The translations under genes and the position numbers were made by a program. Of a DNA stretch of 64,000 nt, positions 36,347 to 45,780 are shown piece after piece; the first letter of the stretch is position 1; each line of letters opens with the position of its first letter. The notes beneath the pieces are model-generated. The model ran no database searches. It was not told the DNA's origin and saw only the letters and a list, made by a program, of their open reading frames with translations. The stretch lies in the NCBI RefSeq assembly GCF_035610345.1, contig NZ_CP141212.1:2893001-2957000 (forward strand), in the 5' to 3' direction. Source of the stretch: Sinorhizobium meliloti. Its GTDB lineage: Bacteria; Pseudomonadota; Alphaproteobacteria; Rhizobiales; Rhizobiaceae.

Positions 36347-37747
36347 TCAGTGATTGATCGCCTTGACGATCTCTTCGGTCATCTTCTTGGCGTCGCCGAG
36401 CAGCATCATCGTGCCGTCCTTGTAGAACAGCGTGTTGTCGATGCCGGCATAGCCGGAGCCGAGTGAGCGTTTGACGAAGAGGCAGGTCTTGGCCTTGTCG
36501 ACGTCCAGGATCGGCATGCCGTAGATCGGCGAGGACTTGTCGTCCCGGGCCGCGGGATTGGTGACGTCGTTGGCGCCGATGACATAGGCGACGTCGGCCT
36601 GGGCAAATTCCGAATTGATGTCCTCCAGTTCGAACACCTCGTCATAGGGGACATTCGCTTCGGCGAGCAGCACGTTCATATGGCCCGGCATGCGGCCGGC
36701 GACCGGGTGGATCGCGTATTTCACCTCGACGCCGTTCTCCTTGAGCTTGTCGGCAAGCTCCCGGAGCGCGTGCTGTGCCTGGGCGACTGCCATGCCGTAG
36801 CCCGGCACGATGATCACCTTAGAGGCGTTCTGCATCAGGAAGGCGGCGTCGTCGGCCGAGCCCTGTTTCACCGTCCTCTGGACCCCGTCGTCGCCGCCGG
36901 CAGCCGCCGTCTCGCCGCCGAAGCCGCCCAGGATCACCGAGATGAAGGACCGGTTCATGCCCTTGCACATGATGTAGGAGAGGATCGCACCCGACGAGCC
37001 GACGAGCGCCCCGGTGATAATGAGCGCCAGGTTGCCGAGGGTAAAGCCGATGCCGGCCGCGGCCCAGCCGGAATAGGAGTTCAGCATCGACACGACGACC
37101 GGCATATCCGCGCCGCCGATCGGAACGATGATCAGCACGCCGAGCGCCAGCGACAGGGCGACAATCGCCCAGAAATCGAAATGGCTTTCACTGAGCGCCA
37201 ACCCGACGATGAAGAAGACGACGAGTGCGGCAATCGCGAGATTGATCGCGTGGCGGTAGGGCAGAAGGATAGGCTTGCCGGACATGCGGCCGTCGAGCTT
37301 CAGGAAGGCGATGATCGAGCCCGTGAACGTGACGGCGCCGATCGCCACGCCAAGCGCCATTTCGACCAGCGCCTGGGCGTGGATCGAGCCGACCTCACCG
37401 ATACCGAAGGAGGACGGGGCATAGAGTGCGGCGGCCGCCACCAGAACGGCAGCGAGACCGACGAGCGAGTGAAAGCCGGCCACGAGCTGCGGCATCGCCG
37501 TCATCGGGATGCGCTTTGCGATATAGGCGCCGGCACCGCCGCCGGCGGCCAGACCTACGACGATCAGGAGAAACCCGCCGATCGACGGCTGTGCCAGGAA
37601 CAGCGTCGTGACGATCGCGATGCCCATGCCGACCATGCCGTAGGTATTGCCCTTGCGGCTGGTGGTCGGATGCGACAGGCCGCGCAGCGCCATGATGAAG
37701 AGCACGCCCGAGACGAGATAGAGGAAGGCAGCGAAATTAGCGTTCAT
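36347..37747 (-). CDS. pntB: NAD(P) transhydrogenase, beta subunit
   Basis: This 466-residue inner-membrane subunit has about nine hydrophobic segments in residues 1-265 and a C-terminal NADP-binding domain (VIIVPGYGMAVAQAQHALRE; then GRMPGHMNVLLAEANVPYDE; YVIGANDVTNPAA). With PntA it couples proton flow to reduction of NADP by NADH. It is the last gene of the pnt operon, ending 16 bp from the convergent cyclase gene. Confidence 0.96.
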   Translation of the reverse strand: MNANFAAFLYLVSGVLFIMALRGLSHPTTSRKGNTYGMVGMGIAIVTTLFLAQPSIGGFLLIVVGLAAGGGAGAYIAKRIPMTAMPQLVAGFHSLVGLAAVLVAAAALYAPSSFGIGEVGSIHAQALVEMALGVAIGAVTFTGSIIAFLKLDGRMSGKPILLPYRHAINLAIAALVVFFIVGLALSESHFDFWAIVALSLALGVLIIVPIGGADMPVVVSMLNSYSGWAAAGIGFTLGNLALIITGALVGSSGAILSYIMCKGMNRSFISVILGGFGGETAAAGGDDGVQRTVKQGSADDAAFLMQNASKVIIVPGYGMAVAQAQHALRELADKLKENGVEVKYAIHPVAGRMPGHMNVLLAEANVPYDEVFELEDINSEFAQADVAYVIGANDVTNPAARDDKSSPIYGMPILDVDKAKTCLFVKRSLGSGYAGIDNTLFYKDGTMMLLGDAKKMTEEIVKAINH

Positions 37748-37756
37748 CGGCCCGCC

Positions 37757-38167
37757 TCACTTTTCTTTTTTCTTGTACATGGCGAGCATGCGCTGGGTGA
37801 CCAGGAAGCCGCCGAAGATGTTCACCGAAGCAAGCACCAGTGCGACGAAGCCGAAGCCGGTGGCAAGCCCCGAGGCGGAAATCCCGACCGCAAGCAAGGC
37901 GCCGACGACGATTACCGACGAGATCGCATTGGTCACCGCCATCAGGGGCGTATGCAGCGCCGGCGTCACCGACCAGACCACGTAATAGCCCACGAAGATC
38001 GCCAGCACGAAGATCGCGAGGCGGAAGACGAAGGGATCGATCGCGCCGCCGGTCGCGCCATGCGCCACCGCTCCGGCCGCATCGGGCACGTATTCGGCGG
38101 CGGTCTTCACCGCCTCGACCGCCCGTTCCAGATCGGTCAGTGCCTTGTCCAGAAGTTCGTTCGCCAT
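37757..38167 (-). CDS. pntAB: NAD(P) transhydrogenase, alpha subunit part 2 (membrane domain)
   Basis: This 136-residue protein has an amphipathic start and about three or four transmembrane segments ([38 protein letters not shown]). It equals the C-terminal membrane part of E. coli PntA; in alphaproteobacteria the alpha subunit is split in two. It lies 1 bp after the part 1 gene and 9 bp before pntB. Confidence 0.94.
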   Translation of the reverse strand: MANELLDKALTDLERAVEAVKTAAEYVPDAAGAVAHGATGGAIDPFVFRLAIFVLAIFVGYYVVWSVTPALHTPLMAVTNAISSVIVVGALLAVGISASGLATGFGFVALVLASVNIFGGFLVTQRMLAMYKKKEK

Positions 38168-38168
38168 C

Positions 38169-39317
38169 TTACTTCTCCCCCCTCATGGCACCGCCGAAGG
38201 CCGGGTGCACGACTGCCCCTCCATGGGTCAGCGCCGTGGCCTTGACGAGCTCGTCCTCCATGTTCAATGCCAGCGCCTTCGTCTCCTTCGAGACCATCGT
38301 CTCCAGGAAGGTGACGAGGTTCTTGGCATAGAGCAACGAGGCGGAAGCGGCGATGCGGCCCGCCACGTTCAGATGGCCGACGATCCTGATGCCCCCGACC
38401 TCCGTCACCTTGCCGGCTTCGGCTCCTTCGACGTTGCCGCCGCGCTCGACTGCAAGGTCGACGACGACCGATCCGGGCTTCATGGAATCGAGCATCTCGC
38501 GGCTAACGAGCCGCGGCGCCGGGCGGCCGGGGATCAGCGCAGTGGTGATGACGATGTCCTGCTTGGCAATGTGCTCGGCGACGAGCGCCGCCTGCTTGGC
38601 CCGATACTCCTCAGACATTTCCTTGGCATAGCCGCCGGCGGTCTCGGCCGCCTTGAACTCCTCATCCTCGACGGCGATGAACTTGGCCCCGAGCGAGGCT
38701 ACCTGCTCCTTGGCGGCGGGGCGAACGTCCGTCGCCGAGACGACCGCGCCCAGGCGGCGGGCGGTAGCGATCGCCTGCAGGCCGGCAACGCCTGCGCCCA
38801 TGACGAAGACCTTGGCCGCCGGTACGGTGCCGGCCGCGGTCATCATCATCGGCAGCGCGCGGTCATATTCGTACGCGGCGTCGATCACCGCCTGATAACC
38901 GGCAAGGTTTGCCTGGCTGGAAAGCACGTCCATGGATTGGGCGCGGGTGATACGCGGCATCAGCTCCATGGCGAAGGTCGTGAGGCCCGCGCCGGCCATG
39001 GCCGATATCGCTTCCTCGTTACCGTAGGGATCCATGATGGCGATGACGACAGCGCCCGACCGGTAGCCGGAAATCTCCTGCGCAGTCGGCCGACGGACCT
39101 TGAGGACCACGTCGGCGGTTTTCGCATCCGCCGCCGTACCGATCCGCGCACCGGCCTTCTCGTATTCCTGATCTGGTATGCGTGAACTGAGGCCCGCACC
39201 CGCTTCGACAACCACGTCGAAGCCAAGCGCCTTCAGTTTTTTCACGCTCTCGACGGAGCCGGCAACGCGCCCCTCGTTCGGATCCGATTCCTTGGCGATA
39301 AAGACGATCTCGCTCAC
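38169..39317 (-). CDS. pntAA: NAD(P) transhydrogenase, alpha subunit part 1 (NAD-binding domain)
   Basis: This 382-residue cytosolic subunit binds NAD(H), with [20 protein letters not shown] as the dinucleotide loop and the alanine dehydrogenase-like N-terminus ([19 protein letters not shown]). The GTG at 39317 is the start because GGAGGGGG lies 4-5 bases upstream; the frame is open another 44 codons without support. It is the first gene of the three-gene pnt operon. Confidence 0.94.
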   Translation of the reverse strand: MSEIVFIAKESDPNEGRVAGSVESVKKLKALGFDVVVEAGAGLSSRIPDQEYEKAGARIGTAADAKTADVVLKVRRPTAQEISGYRSGAVVIAIMDPYGNEEAISAMAGAGLTTFAMELMPRITRAQSMDVLSSQANLAGYQAVIDAAYEYDRALPMMMTAAGTVPAAKVFVMGAGVAGLQAIATARRLGAVVSATDVRPAAKEQVASLGAKFIAVEDEEFKAAETAGGYAKEMSEEYRAKQAALVAEHIAKQDIVITTALIPGRPAPRLVSREMLDSMKPGSVVVDLAVERGGNVEGAEAGKVTEVGGIRIVGHLNVAGRIAASASLLYAKNLVTFLETMVSKETKALALNMEDELVKATALTHGGAVVHPAFGGAMRGEK

Positions 39318-39637
39318 AAATCCCCCTCCCCGGTCCGCCCCGGCTGGCCGGGTTGCGGACGTTGTCCTCCAGACGACAGCATTGCACGCCGCCTCTTCAC
39401 TCACACGGTCCCCGAATCGAGCCGATTTCGGAAGAGAACCATGCGGCACCTCGATGCGCTACAGCGACCTTAGTGCACCTTACGGGGCGTCGTCGCAGCG
39501 ACAGAAACTCCTCCTGCGGGGGCGGAAACATCCGCCGCCGAGACGATACTCCCACGTGGTGCGGGAAAAACGCGATGGGCCCGCGACAAGGATGGGGACC
39601 CCTCCCCATCTTCGGCGGGACGGATCAGCGACGCCGG
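39318..39637. other. Region upstream of pntAA, with hairpin 39591-39610
   Basis: These 320 bp hold no convincing gene. GATGGGGA and TCCCCATC (39591-39610) form an 8-bp stem 27 bp past the stop of the subunit IV gene on the minus strand, a possible terminator without a T-run. The pnt promoter must lie in the remainder, but I cannot place it with confidence. Confidence 0.4.
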
Positions 39638-39862
39638 TCAGCGAAGAAAGAAGTAACCGGCAACGTTGATGAGAATGAAAAGAACAAGCGAGCTGAAGAA
39701 GCCCATCGTCGTAAAGAAAGCAGCAGCCATCGCAATCAGCAGCGCGACGCAAAACAGAGTGCCGTATTTCGTGGCACTGATGAAGAAATCATATGTCTTC
39801 TCATGCTCGGAATAGTCCATCGGAGCGCCCGTTTCGACCGGTCCCGAATGATGCTCTGCCAT
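39638..39862 (-). CDS. aa3-type cytochrome c oxidase subunit IV (small bacterial type)
   Basis: This 74-residue protein has a short soluble N-terminus and MDYSEHEKTYDFFISATKYG, followed by one or two hydrophobic segments (LFCVALLIAMAAAFFT; SLVLFILINVAGYFF). This is the alphaproteobacterial COX subunit IV family, a single small membrane subunit of the aa3 oxidase. GGAGA lies 8 bases before the ATG. It stands apart from other cox genes, as is common in rhizobia. Confidence 0.88.
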   Translation of the reverse strand: MAEHHSGPVETGAPMDYSEHEKTYDFFISATKYGTLFCVALLIAMAAAFFTTMGFFSSLVLFILINVAGYFFLR

Positions 39863-40190
39863 CGTCCAATTCTCCAAAATTCTGCGGCGCCGCCGATGGC
39901 GGCCCTGTCTTATCCACCCATCACCGCTTGCCCGCGAGGCGCAATCGGTTCCTTTAGCTCCGCATACACAATGCGCCGGCCATTCGCAACGAAAACCGCC
40001 CCGCAAGCCTGCGGCATAATCGAATGAGCACTTTCAGGAAAAGTGCATGGCGGTCCGTCGGAAGTGCGCAGGCTCGTCTTTTCATTGCCCAAGCCGTTCC
40101 GCCGGAGACGAGGGAGTACCGCGCTTCTCCCGTTGACTTTTTAAAGGTTCTGGCGGCATGGCTTTTGCGGATAATAACCGGAGTCTGACG
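39863..40190. other. Divergent spacer with a degenerate 46-bp repeat (40026-40067)
   Basis: The gap between the subunit IV and amidotransferase genes contains one worn copy of the stem-loop repeat at 40026-40067 (GAGCACTTTC, GGAAAAGTGC, GGAAGTGC retained; the TTTTCC arm lost). A short CCGCA/TGCGG hairpin lies near 40002-40017. No gene or clear promoter is seen. Confidence 0.55.
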
Positions 40191-40946
40191 ATGTCGAAAC
40201 CTGTCGTTGCCATCCCCTGCGATTTCCGCGAATTCGACGGCAATGTCTGGCATGTTGCCGCCCACCAATATGTCCGCGCGGCGGTCGAGGGCGCCGGGCT
40301 GATGGTGTTTCTCGTTCCCGCACTGCAGGCCGGGAACGATGTGGACGAAATTCTCGACCGCGTCGACGGGGTGCTCGCCAGCGGCGCTCGCTCCAACGTC
40401 CACCCTTCGCTCTATGGCAGGGAGGCGACCGAAGCGGACGGGCCTTTCGACCCGGGCCGCGATGCGACCAGCCTGCCGCTGATCCGCCGCGCAATCGATC
40501 GCGGCGTCCCGCTGTTCGCGATCTGCCGCGGCATACAGGAGCTCAATGTCGCGCTTGGCGGCACGCTTGCGAGCGAGATCCAGGAGCAGCCCGGCATCTG
40601 GGACCATCGCAAGCCGGAAGTTCCGGATCTCGATGTCGCCTATGGCATTCGCCAGGATGTGGTCGTGAAGGAAGGAAGCTGCCTTGCTCCGGTCCTCGGC
40701 ACCGGCCGCGTAAGGGTCAATTCGCTGCATCGCCAGGCGATCGGCGCCGCTGCTCCGCGCCTCGCAGTCGAAGCCGTGGCCGACGACGGGACCATCGAGG
40801 CGGTCTCGGTCATCGGCGCCAAGGCCTTCGCCGTCGGCGTGCAGTGGCATCCCGAATACTGGGTGCGGACCGACGCCCCGTCAGCCGCCCTGTTCAAGGC
40901 CTTCGGAGATGCCGCGCGCGCCTATCGTGAGAGCAAGGCCAGTTAG
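40191..40946 (+). CDS. Class I glutamine amidotransferase-like hydrolase (gamma-glutamyl-GABA hydrolase family)
   Basis: This 251-residue protein belongs to peptidase family C26. The nucleophile Cys is in LFAICRGIQELN and the catalytic His in VQWHPEY. PuuD-type members hydrolyse gamma-glutamyl-GABA in putrescine use; here no other puu gene is adjacent, so the exact substrate is open. The ATG at 40191 has CGGAG 7 bases upstream and is preferred over the ATG at 40158. It ends one base from the convergent dehydrogenase gene. Confidence 0.88.
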   Translation: MSKPVVAIPCDFREFDGNVWHVAAHQYVRAAVEGAGLMVFLVPALQAGNDVDEILDRVDGVLASGARSNVHPSLYGREATEADGPFDPGRDATSLPLIRRAIDRGVPLFAICRGIQELNVALGGTLASEIQEQPGIWDHRKPEVPDLDVAYGIRQDVVVKEGSCLAPVLGTGRVRVNSLHRQAIGAAAPRLAVEAVADDGTIEAVSVIGAKAFAVGVQWHPEYWVRTDAPSAALFKAFGDAARAYRESKAS

Positions 40947-40947
40947 G

Positions 40948-41910
40948 TTAGACCACTCTGCGCCGGAACGGCGTCTCGACCACCGGCGTCAAAGCCTCGC
41001 CGGTCGAGAACCATGCCTTCAGATTGTCGACCACGAGATCGGACATCGCGTTGCGCGTGACGACCGACGCCGACGCCACATGCGGCAGCAGAGAGACGTT
41101 CGGAAACGAAAGCAGCGCTTCGGGAACATGCGGCTCGTTTTCGAAGACGTCGAGACCGGCTCCGGCAATGGTGCCGTTGCGAAGCGCGGCGATGAGCGCC
41201 GCCTCGTCCACGGTCGATCCCCGGCCGACATTGATCAGCACGCCCTTCGGGCCGAGCGCCGAAAGGACATCCGCATCGACAGCCCTCAGCGTGCTCGCCG
41301 TCCCGGGTACGATGACGATGAGCGTGTCGACGGCCTCGGCCATACCCGAAAGGGTCGGATGATAGGTGAAAGCGAGCCCTTCGCGCGGCGTTCGCGTGTG
41401 GTAGGCGATCGAGACGCCGAAGGCTTCGAGCCGCCGTGCGATCGCGAGGCCGATCCGGCCGAGGCCGAACAGCCCGACCGTACGGCCGCGGAGCGATAGC
41501 GGCGATAGCGGGAAGGCGCCCTCGCGCGCCCAGCGGCCCTGGCGCAGCCATTGCTCGGCCTGCGGCAGGAGGCGCAGCGTGTTGAGGAGGAGGCCGATGG
41601 CCGTGTCGGCGACTTCCTCCGTCAGGACATCAGGCGTATTGGTGACGACAATCCCTCGGGCTGCTGCGCGCGAGACATCGACGCCGTCGTAGCCGACGCC
41701 GAAATTCGCAACGATCTCGAGGCTGGGGAATGCATCCATCAGCGGCACCGGCAGCTTGCCCGAAACGGCGATGCCGGAAACGTCGCGCATGTCGGCTGTC
41801 ACGAGAGCCGCATCGGCGCGCTCGATGCATACGGTCTCGAACATTTCCGGCAATCGTTCGAGGACCCTCGGGTTGATCTTGCCGGGCACGAGAATTCTGG
41901 GACGACTCAT
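40948..41910 (-). CDS. D-isomer-specific 2-hydroxyacid dehydrogenase
   Basis: This 320-residue NAD(P)-dependent enzyme reduces 2-oxoacids such as glyoxylate or hydroxypyruvate. The NAD loop is VGLFGLGRIGLAIARR; the catalytic Arg is in INVGRGSTVDE, Glu in LDVFENEP and His in SLLPHVASAS. The ATG at 41910 has AAAGGAAA just upstream. It follows the LacI regulator gene by 73 bp on the same strand, so the regulator probably controls it. Confidence 0.92.
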   Translation of the reverse strand: MSRPRILVPGKINPRVLERLPEMFETVCIERADAALVTADMRDVSGIAVSGKLPVPLMDAFPSLEIVANFGVGYDGVDVSRAAARGIVVTNTPDVLTEEVADTAIGLLLNTLRLLPQAEQWLRQGRWAREGAFPLSPLSLRGRTVGLFGLGRIGLAIARRLEAFGVSIAYHTRTPREGLAFTYHPTLSGMAEAVDTLIVIVPGTASTLRAVDADVLSALGPKGVLINVGRGSTVDEAALIAALRNGTIAGAGLDVFENEPHVPEALLSFPNVSLLPHVASASVVTRNAMSDLVVDNLKAWFSTGEALTPVVETPFRRRVV

Positions 41911-41983
41911 CGGGTTTCCTTTCCGGACATAGCGGGAATGCGGGCGAACACGCACGCATCCTGTTCAGACTCGGAGGAATCGA

Positions 41984-43009
41984 TCAAGCCGTTACCCGCA
42001 GCGGGCCGGTCGACTGGCGGATGCGCATTTCCGGCTTGATCAGATGGATGCCGTCCGGTTCATGGCTGCCGGAAAGCTTGTCGAGGAGCGCGCGCGCAGC
42101 GCTGCGGCCCACCTCCGCCTGGCCGTTCCAGACGGTCGTCAGCGCGGGCGTCGCGATCGACGCTTCCTCGAGGTCGTCGTAGCCGGTGACCGAGATGTCG
42201 ACGCCCGGCACGAGGCCGGCGCGGGCAATGCCGTTCATCATCCCGATGGCGACCAGATCGTTCCAGCAGACGACCGCGGTCGGCTTCTGCGGCAGTGAGA
42301 GGAGATGCACGGCGGCCTCGAAACCGCCCTGCTTGGAGCGCGGCCCCGGGATGCGCAGGTCCGGATCGACCTCGATATTCGCCTTGCGAAGCGCATTGAC
42401 GTAACCCTGATAGCGGTCGCGGCCGGTCGAGGTCTGGTCGGTTCCCCCGACCATCGCGACGCAGCGATGGCCGAGCCCGATGAGGTGATTGGTCGCGAGC
42501 GAAATGCCATAGGCGTCGTCGCCGCGGAAGATCGGGACGTCGAGCCCCTCGATCGAGCGGGCGATCAGGATCGCCGGCATGCCGTTGTCCTCGGCAAGCT
42601 GAATATCCTGCGGCGGCGTGCCGATGGCGGGCGACATGATGACGCCGTCGCCGCCGAGCTGCAGCAGCGTCTCGATGAAATCCCGCTGCTTTTCGACGGA
42701 ATCGTAGTGGTTGGACAGAATGAAGGTTTGCTTGTCGCGATCGAGCTCAGCCTCGATCGCTTTGAGGATCTCACCGTAGAACGGGTTCATGATGTCGTGC
42801 ACGACGACACCGATGATGCCCGAGCGCGACGTCCTGAGACTTGCGGCACGGCGGTTGTAGATATAACCGAGTGCGCGCGCCTGCTCCTTGATCTTGTCGC
42901 GGGTGACCGCCGCCACCAGCGGGCTGTCGCGCAATGCCAGGGATACCGTCGCCGTCGAAAGGCCGAGTGTTTCCGCGATTGTCGAAAGCTTGACCTTTTG
43001 CGCCACCAT
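41984..43009 (-). CDS. LacI family transcriptional regulator
   Basis: This 341-residue repressor has the LacI helix-turn-helix (KLSTIAETLGLSTATVSLAL) at the N-terminus and a periplasmic-binding-protein-like ligand domain from about residue 60 (GIIGVVVHDIMNPFYGEIL). A perfect inverted repeat lies 29 bp upstream, the likely autoregulatory operator. Ligand unknown; the downstream hydroxyacid dehydrogenase suggests a sugar-acid-like inducer. Confidence 0.93.
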   Translation of the reverse strand: MVAQKVKLSTIAETLGLSTATVSLALRDSPLVAAVTRDKIKEQARALGYIYNRRAASLRTSRSGIIGVVVHDIMNPFYGEILKAIEAELDRDKQTFILSNHYDSVEKQRDFIETLLQLGGDGVIMSPAIGTPPQDIQLAEDNGMPAILIARSIEGLDVPIFRGDDAYGISLATNHLIGLGHRCVAMVGGTDQTSTGRDRYQGYVNALRKANIEVDPDLRIPGPRSKQGGFEAAVHLLSLPQKPTAVVCWNDLVAIGMMNGIARAGLVPGVDISVTGYDDLEEASIATPALTTVWNGQAEVGRSAARALLDKLSGSHEPDGIHLIKPEMRIRQSTGPLRVTA

Positions 43010-43037
43010 ATCCCCCGTTGCAGTCGCTGCCGTCAGC

Positions 43038-43059
43038 CAGTTTAAATTCCTTTAAACTG
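43038..43059. promoter_or_regulatory. LacI-family operator candidate
   Basis: CAGTTTAAA and TTTAAACTG form a perfect 9-bp inverted repeat with a 4-base spacer, followed by another TTTAAA half-site at 43060-43065. It sits 29 bp upstream of the lacI-type start, the expected place for self-repression. Confidence 0.7.
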
Positions 43060-43114
43060 TTTAAAATATCGCTGCAATCGGGAAGTTCAAGCCGCCCGGT
43101 TCTCACACCGCGGC

Positions 43115-43618
43115 TCAATCCGCAGCTCTGGCGGCCTGCAGATTGCTGTCGACAGCGCGCAGGAGCTTCATGAGAGTGCGTACCTGCTTGTCGGTCAAAC
43201 CGCGTGTTGCGAGCTTCTCGGAATGCTGGCCCGCTTCCGCGATGATCTGCAGGCGATCACGGCCGAGCTCTGTCAGATAGACCTTGGTCAGCCGGGCATC
43301 GTCCCTGTCCGGGCGGCGTTCGAGGAAGCCTTGCGCTTCCATGCGGCCGATCGTGCGCGTCATCGTCGGTGCCTTGACCCCGAGCTTGCCCGCCAGCGCC
43401 CCGGCCGTGAGCCCGTCGGTTTCGGCAAGGGCGAGCATGACGCCGTCCTGCCCGGCATAAAGGCCGCTCGCGACGAGGTTGCGAGAGAGTACGGTGCGCA
43501 TCGAGCGGGCCGCCTGGACGAGAACCGAAGCCAGATCGTGATCGTTCGCCTCGGCGACGATCTCGTCCTTCTTCTTGCCGTTCTTGCCCTTCCTTTCGGC
43601 TTTGCTCTTCTTGCCCAT
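43115..43618 (-). CDS. MarR family transcriptional regulator
   Basis: This 167-residue regulator has a Lys-rich N-terminal tail (GKKSKAERKGKNGKKKDE) and a MarR winged helix: LTAGALAGKLGVKAPTMTRT and the wing RRPDRDDARLTKVYLTELG. The ATG at 43618 has GGGAGG 5 bases upstream. It is divergent from the creatininase-like gene; an inverted repeat TTGAGT/ACTCAA lies between them. Confidence 0.9.
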   Translation of the reverse strand: MGKKSKAERKGKNGKKKDEIVAEANDHDLASVLVQAARSMRTVLSRNLVASGLYAGQDGVMLALAETDGLTAGALAGKLGVKAPTMTRTIGRMEAQGFLERRPDRDDARLTKVYLTELGRDRLQIIAEAGQHSEKLATRGLTDKQVRTLMKLLRAVDSNLQAARAAD

Positions 43619-43664
43619 TGGACCTCCCGCCGAATCCCCTACACTACACTTATAGCAATAAGGC

Positions 43665-43690
43665 TTGAGTTTACGAACTGTATGACTCAA
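43665..43690. promoter_or_regulatory. Inverted repeat in the marR/creatininase divergent region
   Basis: TTGAGT (43665-43670) and ACTCAA (43685-43690) are spaced by 14 bases in an AT-rich stretch between divergent genes. It could be a regulator site; the long spacer makes it weaker than the 4089 palindrome. Confidence 0.4.
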
Positions 43691-43731
43691 ATAACGATTT
43701 TACGACAAACCACGCCGAGGTCCGAGTAGAA

Positions 43732-44523
43732 ATGTCGCTGCCGAAGCCCCGATGGACCGACAATTCCGCCGCACTCGAACCTGTCGAGCGGCGGGACTGG
43801 ATCGCGGTGCTCCCGCTCGGCGCACATGAACAACACGGGCCGCATCTCCCGTTCGAAACGGACCGGCTGATTGCGGCGGGCATCGTCGAACGCGTTCTCG
43901 CCGCACTCCCCCAAGCCCTGCCCGTGACCTTCCTGCCTGTCGAACCGGTCGGCTATTCGATCGAACACATGGACGTGCCCGGCACCCGAACGCTCGCCTA
44001 TGACGAGGCGGTCGAACGTTGGCTCGGCATCGCCGAGGGCCTCGCCGGACTCGGCCTCCGCAAATTCGTGATGCTGAACGCACATGGCGGCAATTCGCCC
44101 CTGATGACCATCGTAGCGACGGAGGCGCGGATACGCTTCGGGATGCTCGCCGTGGCGACGAGCTGGACACGCTTCGGACAGCCGGATGGCTGGATCGGCG
44201 CGGAGGACAAGGCAGTCGACATCCATGGCGGCGATATCGAGACCTCGGTCATGCTGGCGCTCCATCCGGACAAGGTGGACATGGCGAAGACGCGCGACTT
44301 CGCCTCGCGCCAGAGCGAGTTCGCGCGTTCCTTCAAGCATTTGCGCGCCTACGGCCCGCACGCCTTCGGCTGGAAGATGTCGGATCTGAGCCCGGACGGC
44401 GCCGCCGGCAATGCCGCCGCCGCCACCGCCGAGCGCGGCGAAGCGCTGCTTGCGCATGCTGCGAAAGGCATCATCGAACTGCTCGAGGATGTGAACGCCT
44501 TCGATGCCGGCGAGCTCGACTGA
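43732..44523 (+). CDS. Creatininase family amidohydrolase
   Basis: This 263-residue protein has the creatininase metal-binding pattern: GAHEQHGPHLPFETD, LNAHGGN and DIHGGDIETS. Members hydrolyse creatinine, formamides or peptides (MftE). Which reaction applies here is unclear. It is divergent from a MarR gene and upstream of a CobW GTPase gene by 116 bp. Confidence 0.88.
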   Translation: MSLPKPRWTDNSAALEPVERRDWIAVLPLGAHEQHGPHLPFETDRLIAAGIVERVLAALPQALPVTFLPVEPVGYSIEHMDVPGTRTLAYDEAVERWLGIAEGLAGLGLRKFVMLNAHGGNSPLMTIVATEARIRFGMLAVATSWTRFGQPDGWIGAEDKAVDIHGGDIETSVMLALHPDKVDMAKTRDFASRQSEFARSFKHLRAYGPHAFGWKMSDLSPDGAAGNAAAATAERGEALLAHAAKGIIELLEDVNAFDAGELD

Positions 44524-44639
44524 TTTTTTCTTTCGCGTCGATCGCGACACAGGTCTGTATTTGCGCATCGCCACCTCATCTCTTATATGAGAACCCAACC
44601 ATCGATGCCTGCGGCGCATCGCCAACCCTCGAGGTTCCC

Positions 44640-45737
44640 ATGACCGAAACATCCGCGCTGAAGCCGATCCCCGTCACCGTGCTCACGGGCTATCTCGGCT
44701 CCGGCAAGACGACGCTTCTGAACCGCATCCTCAGCGAGAATCATGGCCGCAAATATGCGGTCATCGTCAACGAATTCGGCGAGATCGGCATCGATAACGA
44801 CCTGATCGTCGAGTCCGACGAGGAAATCTACGAGATGAACAACGGCTGCGTCTGCTGCACCGTTCGAGGCGACTTGATCCGGGTCGTCGAAGGACTGATG
44901 CGCCGTCCCGGGCGCTTCGACGCGATCATCGTCGAGACCACCGGCCTTGCCGACCCGGTGCCGGTCGCGCAGACCTTCTTCATGGATGACGACGTTCGCG
45001 CCAAGACGGAACTCGACGCGGTCGTGGCGCTCGTCGACGCCAAGCACCTGCCGCTGCGTCTGAAGGACAGCCGCGAGGCCGAGGACCAGATCGCCTTCGC
45101 CGACGTGGTGCTCCTCAACAAGACCGACCTCGTGACGCCGGAGGAACTCGAGCGCGTCGAGGCGACCGTGCGCGTCATCAATCCGTCCGCCCGCATCTAT
45201 CGCACGCAGCGCTCCGAGATCGACCTCGGAAAGGTGCTCGACCAGGGTGCCTTCAATCTCGACAGGGCGCTCGAAAACGATCCCCACTTCCTCGATCAGG
45301 ACGATCACGACCACGTCTGCGGTCCCGATTGCGACCACGATCACCACCATCATGATCACCACCATCATGATCATGACCATGAGCATGATCACGACCACCA
45401 CCATCACCATCACGACGGCCCCTCGCCGATCCATGACGTGACGGTGCAGTCGATTTCGCTGCGCGGGGGCGAAATGAATCCGGATCGCTTCTTCCCCTGG
45501 ATCCAGAAGATCACCCAGACCGACGGTCCGAACATCCTGCGCCTCAAGGGCATCATCGCCTTCGCCGGCGACGCGGAGCGTTATGTCGTCCAAGGCGTTC
45601 ACATGATCATCGAAGGCGATCACCAGCGCCCGTGGAAAGACGGCGAGAAGCGTGAAAGCAGGCTCGTCTTCATCGGCCGCGATCTCGACCGCGAGAAGAT
45701 CGAGCGCACCTTCAAGGCCTGCGAAGTCCCGGCATGA
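44640..45737 (+). CDS. CobW/COG0523 family GTPase with His-rich region (metallochaperone)
   Basis: This 365-residue G3E GTPase has Walker A (GYLGSGKTT), the metal-binding CxCC motif in NNGCVCCTVRGD, and NKTD. Residues about 218-260 are extremely rich in His and Asp (blocks of HHHH alternating with D), typical of zinc-storing COG0523 members. The C-terminal CobW_C domain follows. It probably delivers zinc under limitation. GAGG lies 5 bases before the ATG. A WD40 gene follows 43 bp later, a common rhizobial pairing. Confidence 0.92.
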   Translation: MTETSALKPIPVTVLTGYLGSGKTTLLNRILSENHGRKYAVIVNEFGEIGIDNDLIVESDEEIYEMNNGCVCCTVRGDLIRVVEGLMRRPGRFDAIIVETTGLADPVPVAQTFFMDDDVRAKTELDAVVALVDAKHLPLRLKDSREAEDQIAFADVVLLNKTDLVTPEELERVEATVRVINPSARIYRTQRSEIDLGKVLDQGAFNLDRALENDPHFLDQDDHDHVCGPDCDHDHHHHDHHHHDHDHEHDHDHHHHHHDGPSPIHDVTVQSISLRGGEMNPDRFFPWIQKITQTDGPNILRLKGIIAFAGDAERYVVQGVHMIIEGDHQRPWKDGEKRESRLVFIGRDLDREKIERTFKACEVPA

Positions 45738-45780
45738 TCCCGGATAAGTCCATGCTGAAAAAAGAAAGTCCGTCAAACTG

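Noticed and set aside
44019..44639. Long N-terminal extension of the CobW protein
   Set aside because: The frame runs back into the creatininase gene in another frame; the ATG at 44640 with GAGG upstream and the family start MTETSALKPIPVTVLTG decide the start.
45295..45420. Tandem repeat or low-complexity DNA suggestive of a satellite
   Set aside because: It is the coding sequence of the His/Asp-rich metal-binding loop of the CobW GTPase.
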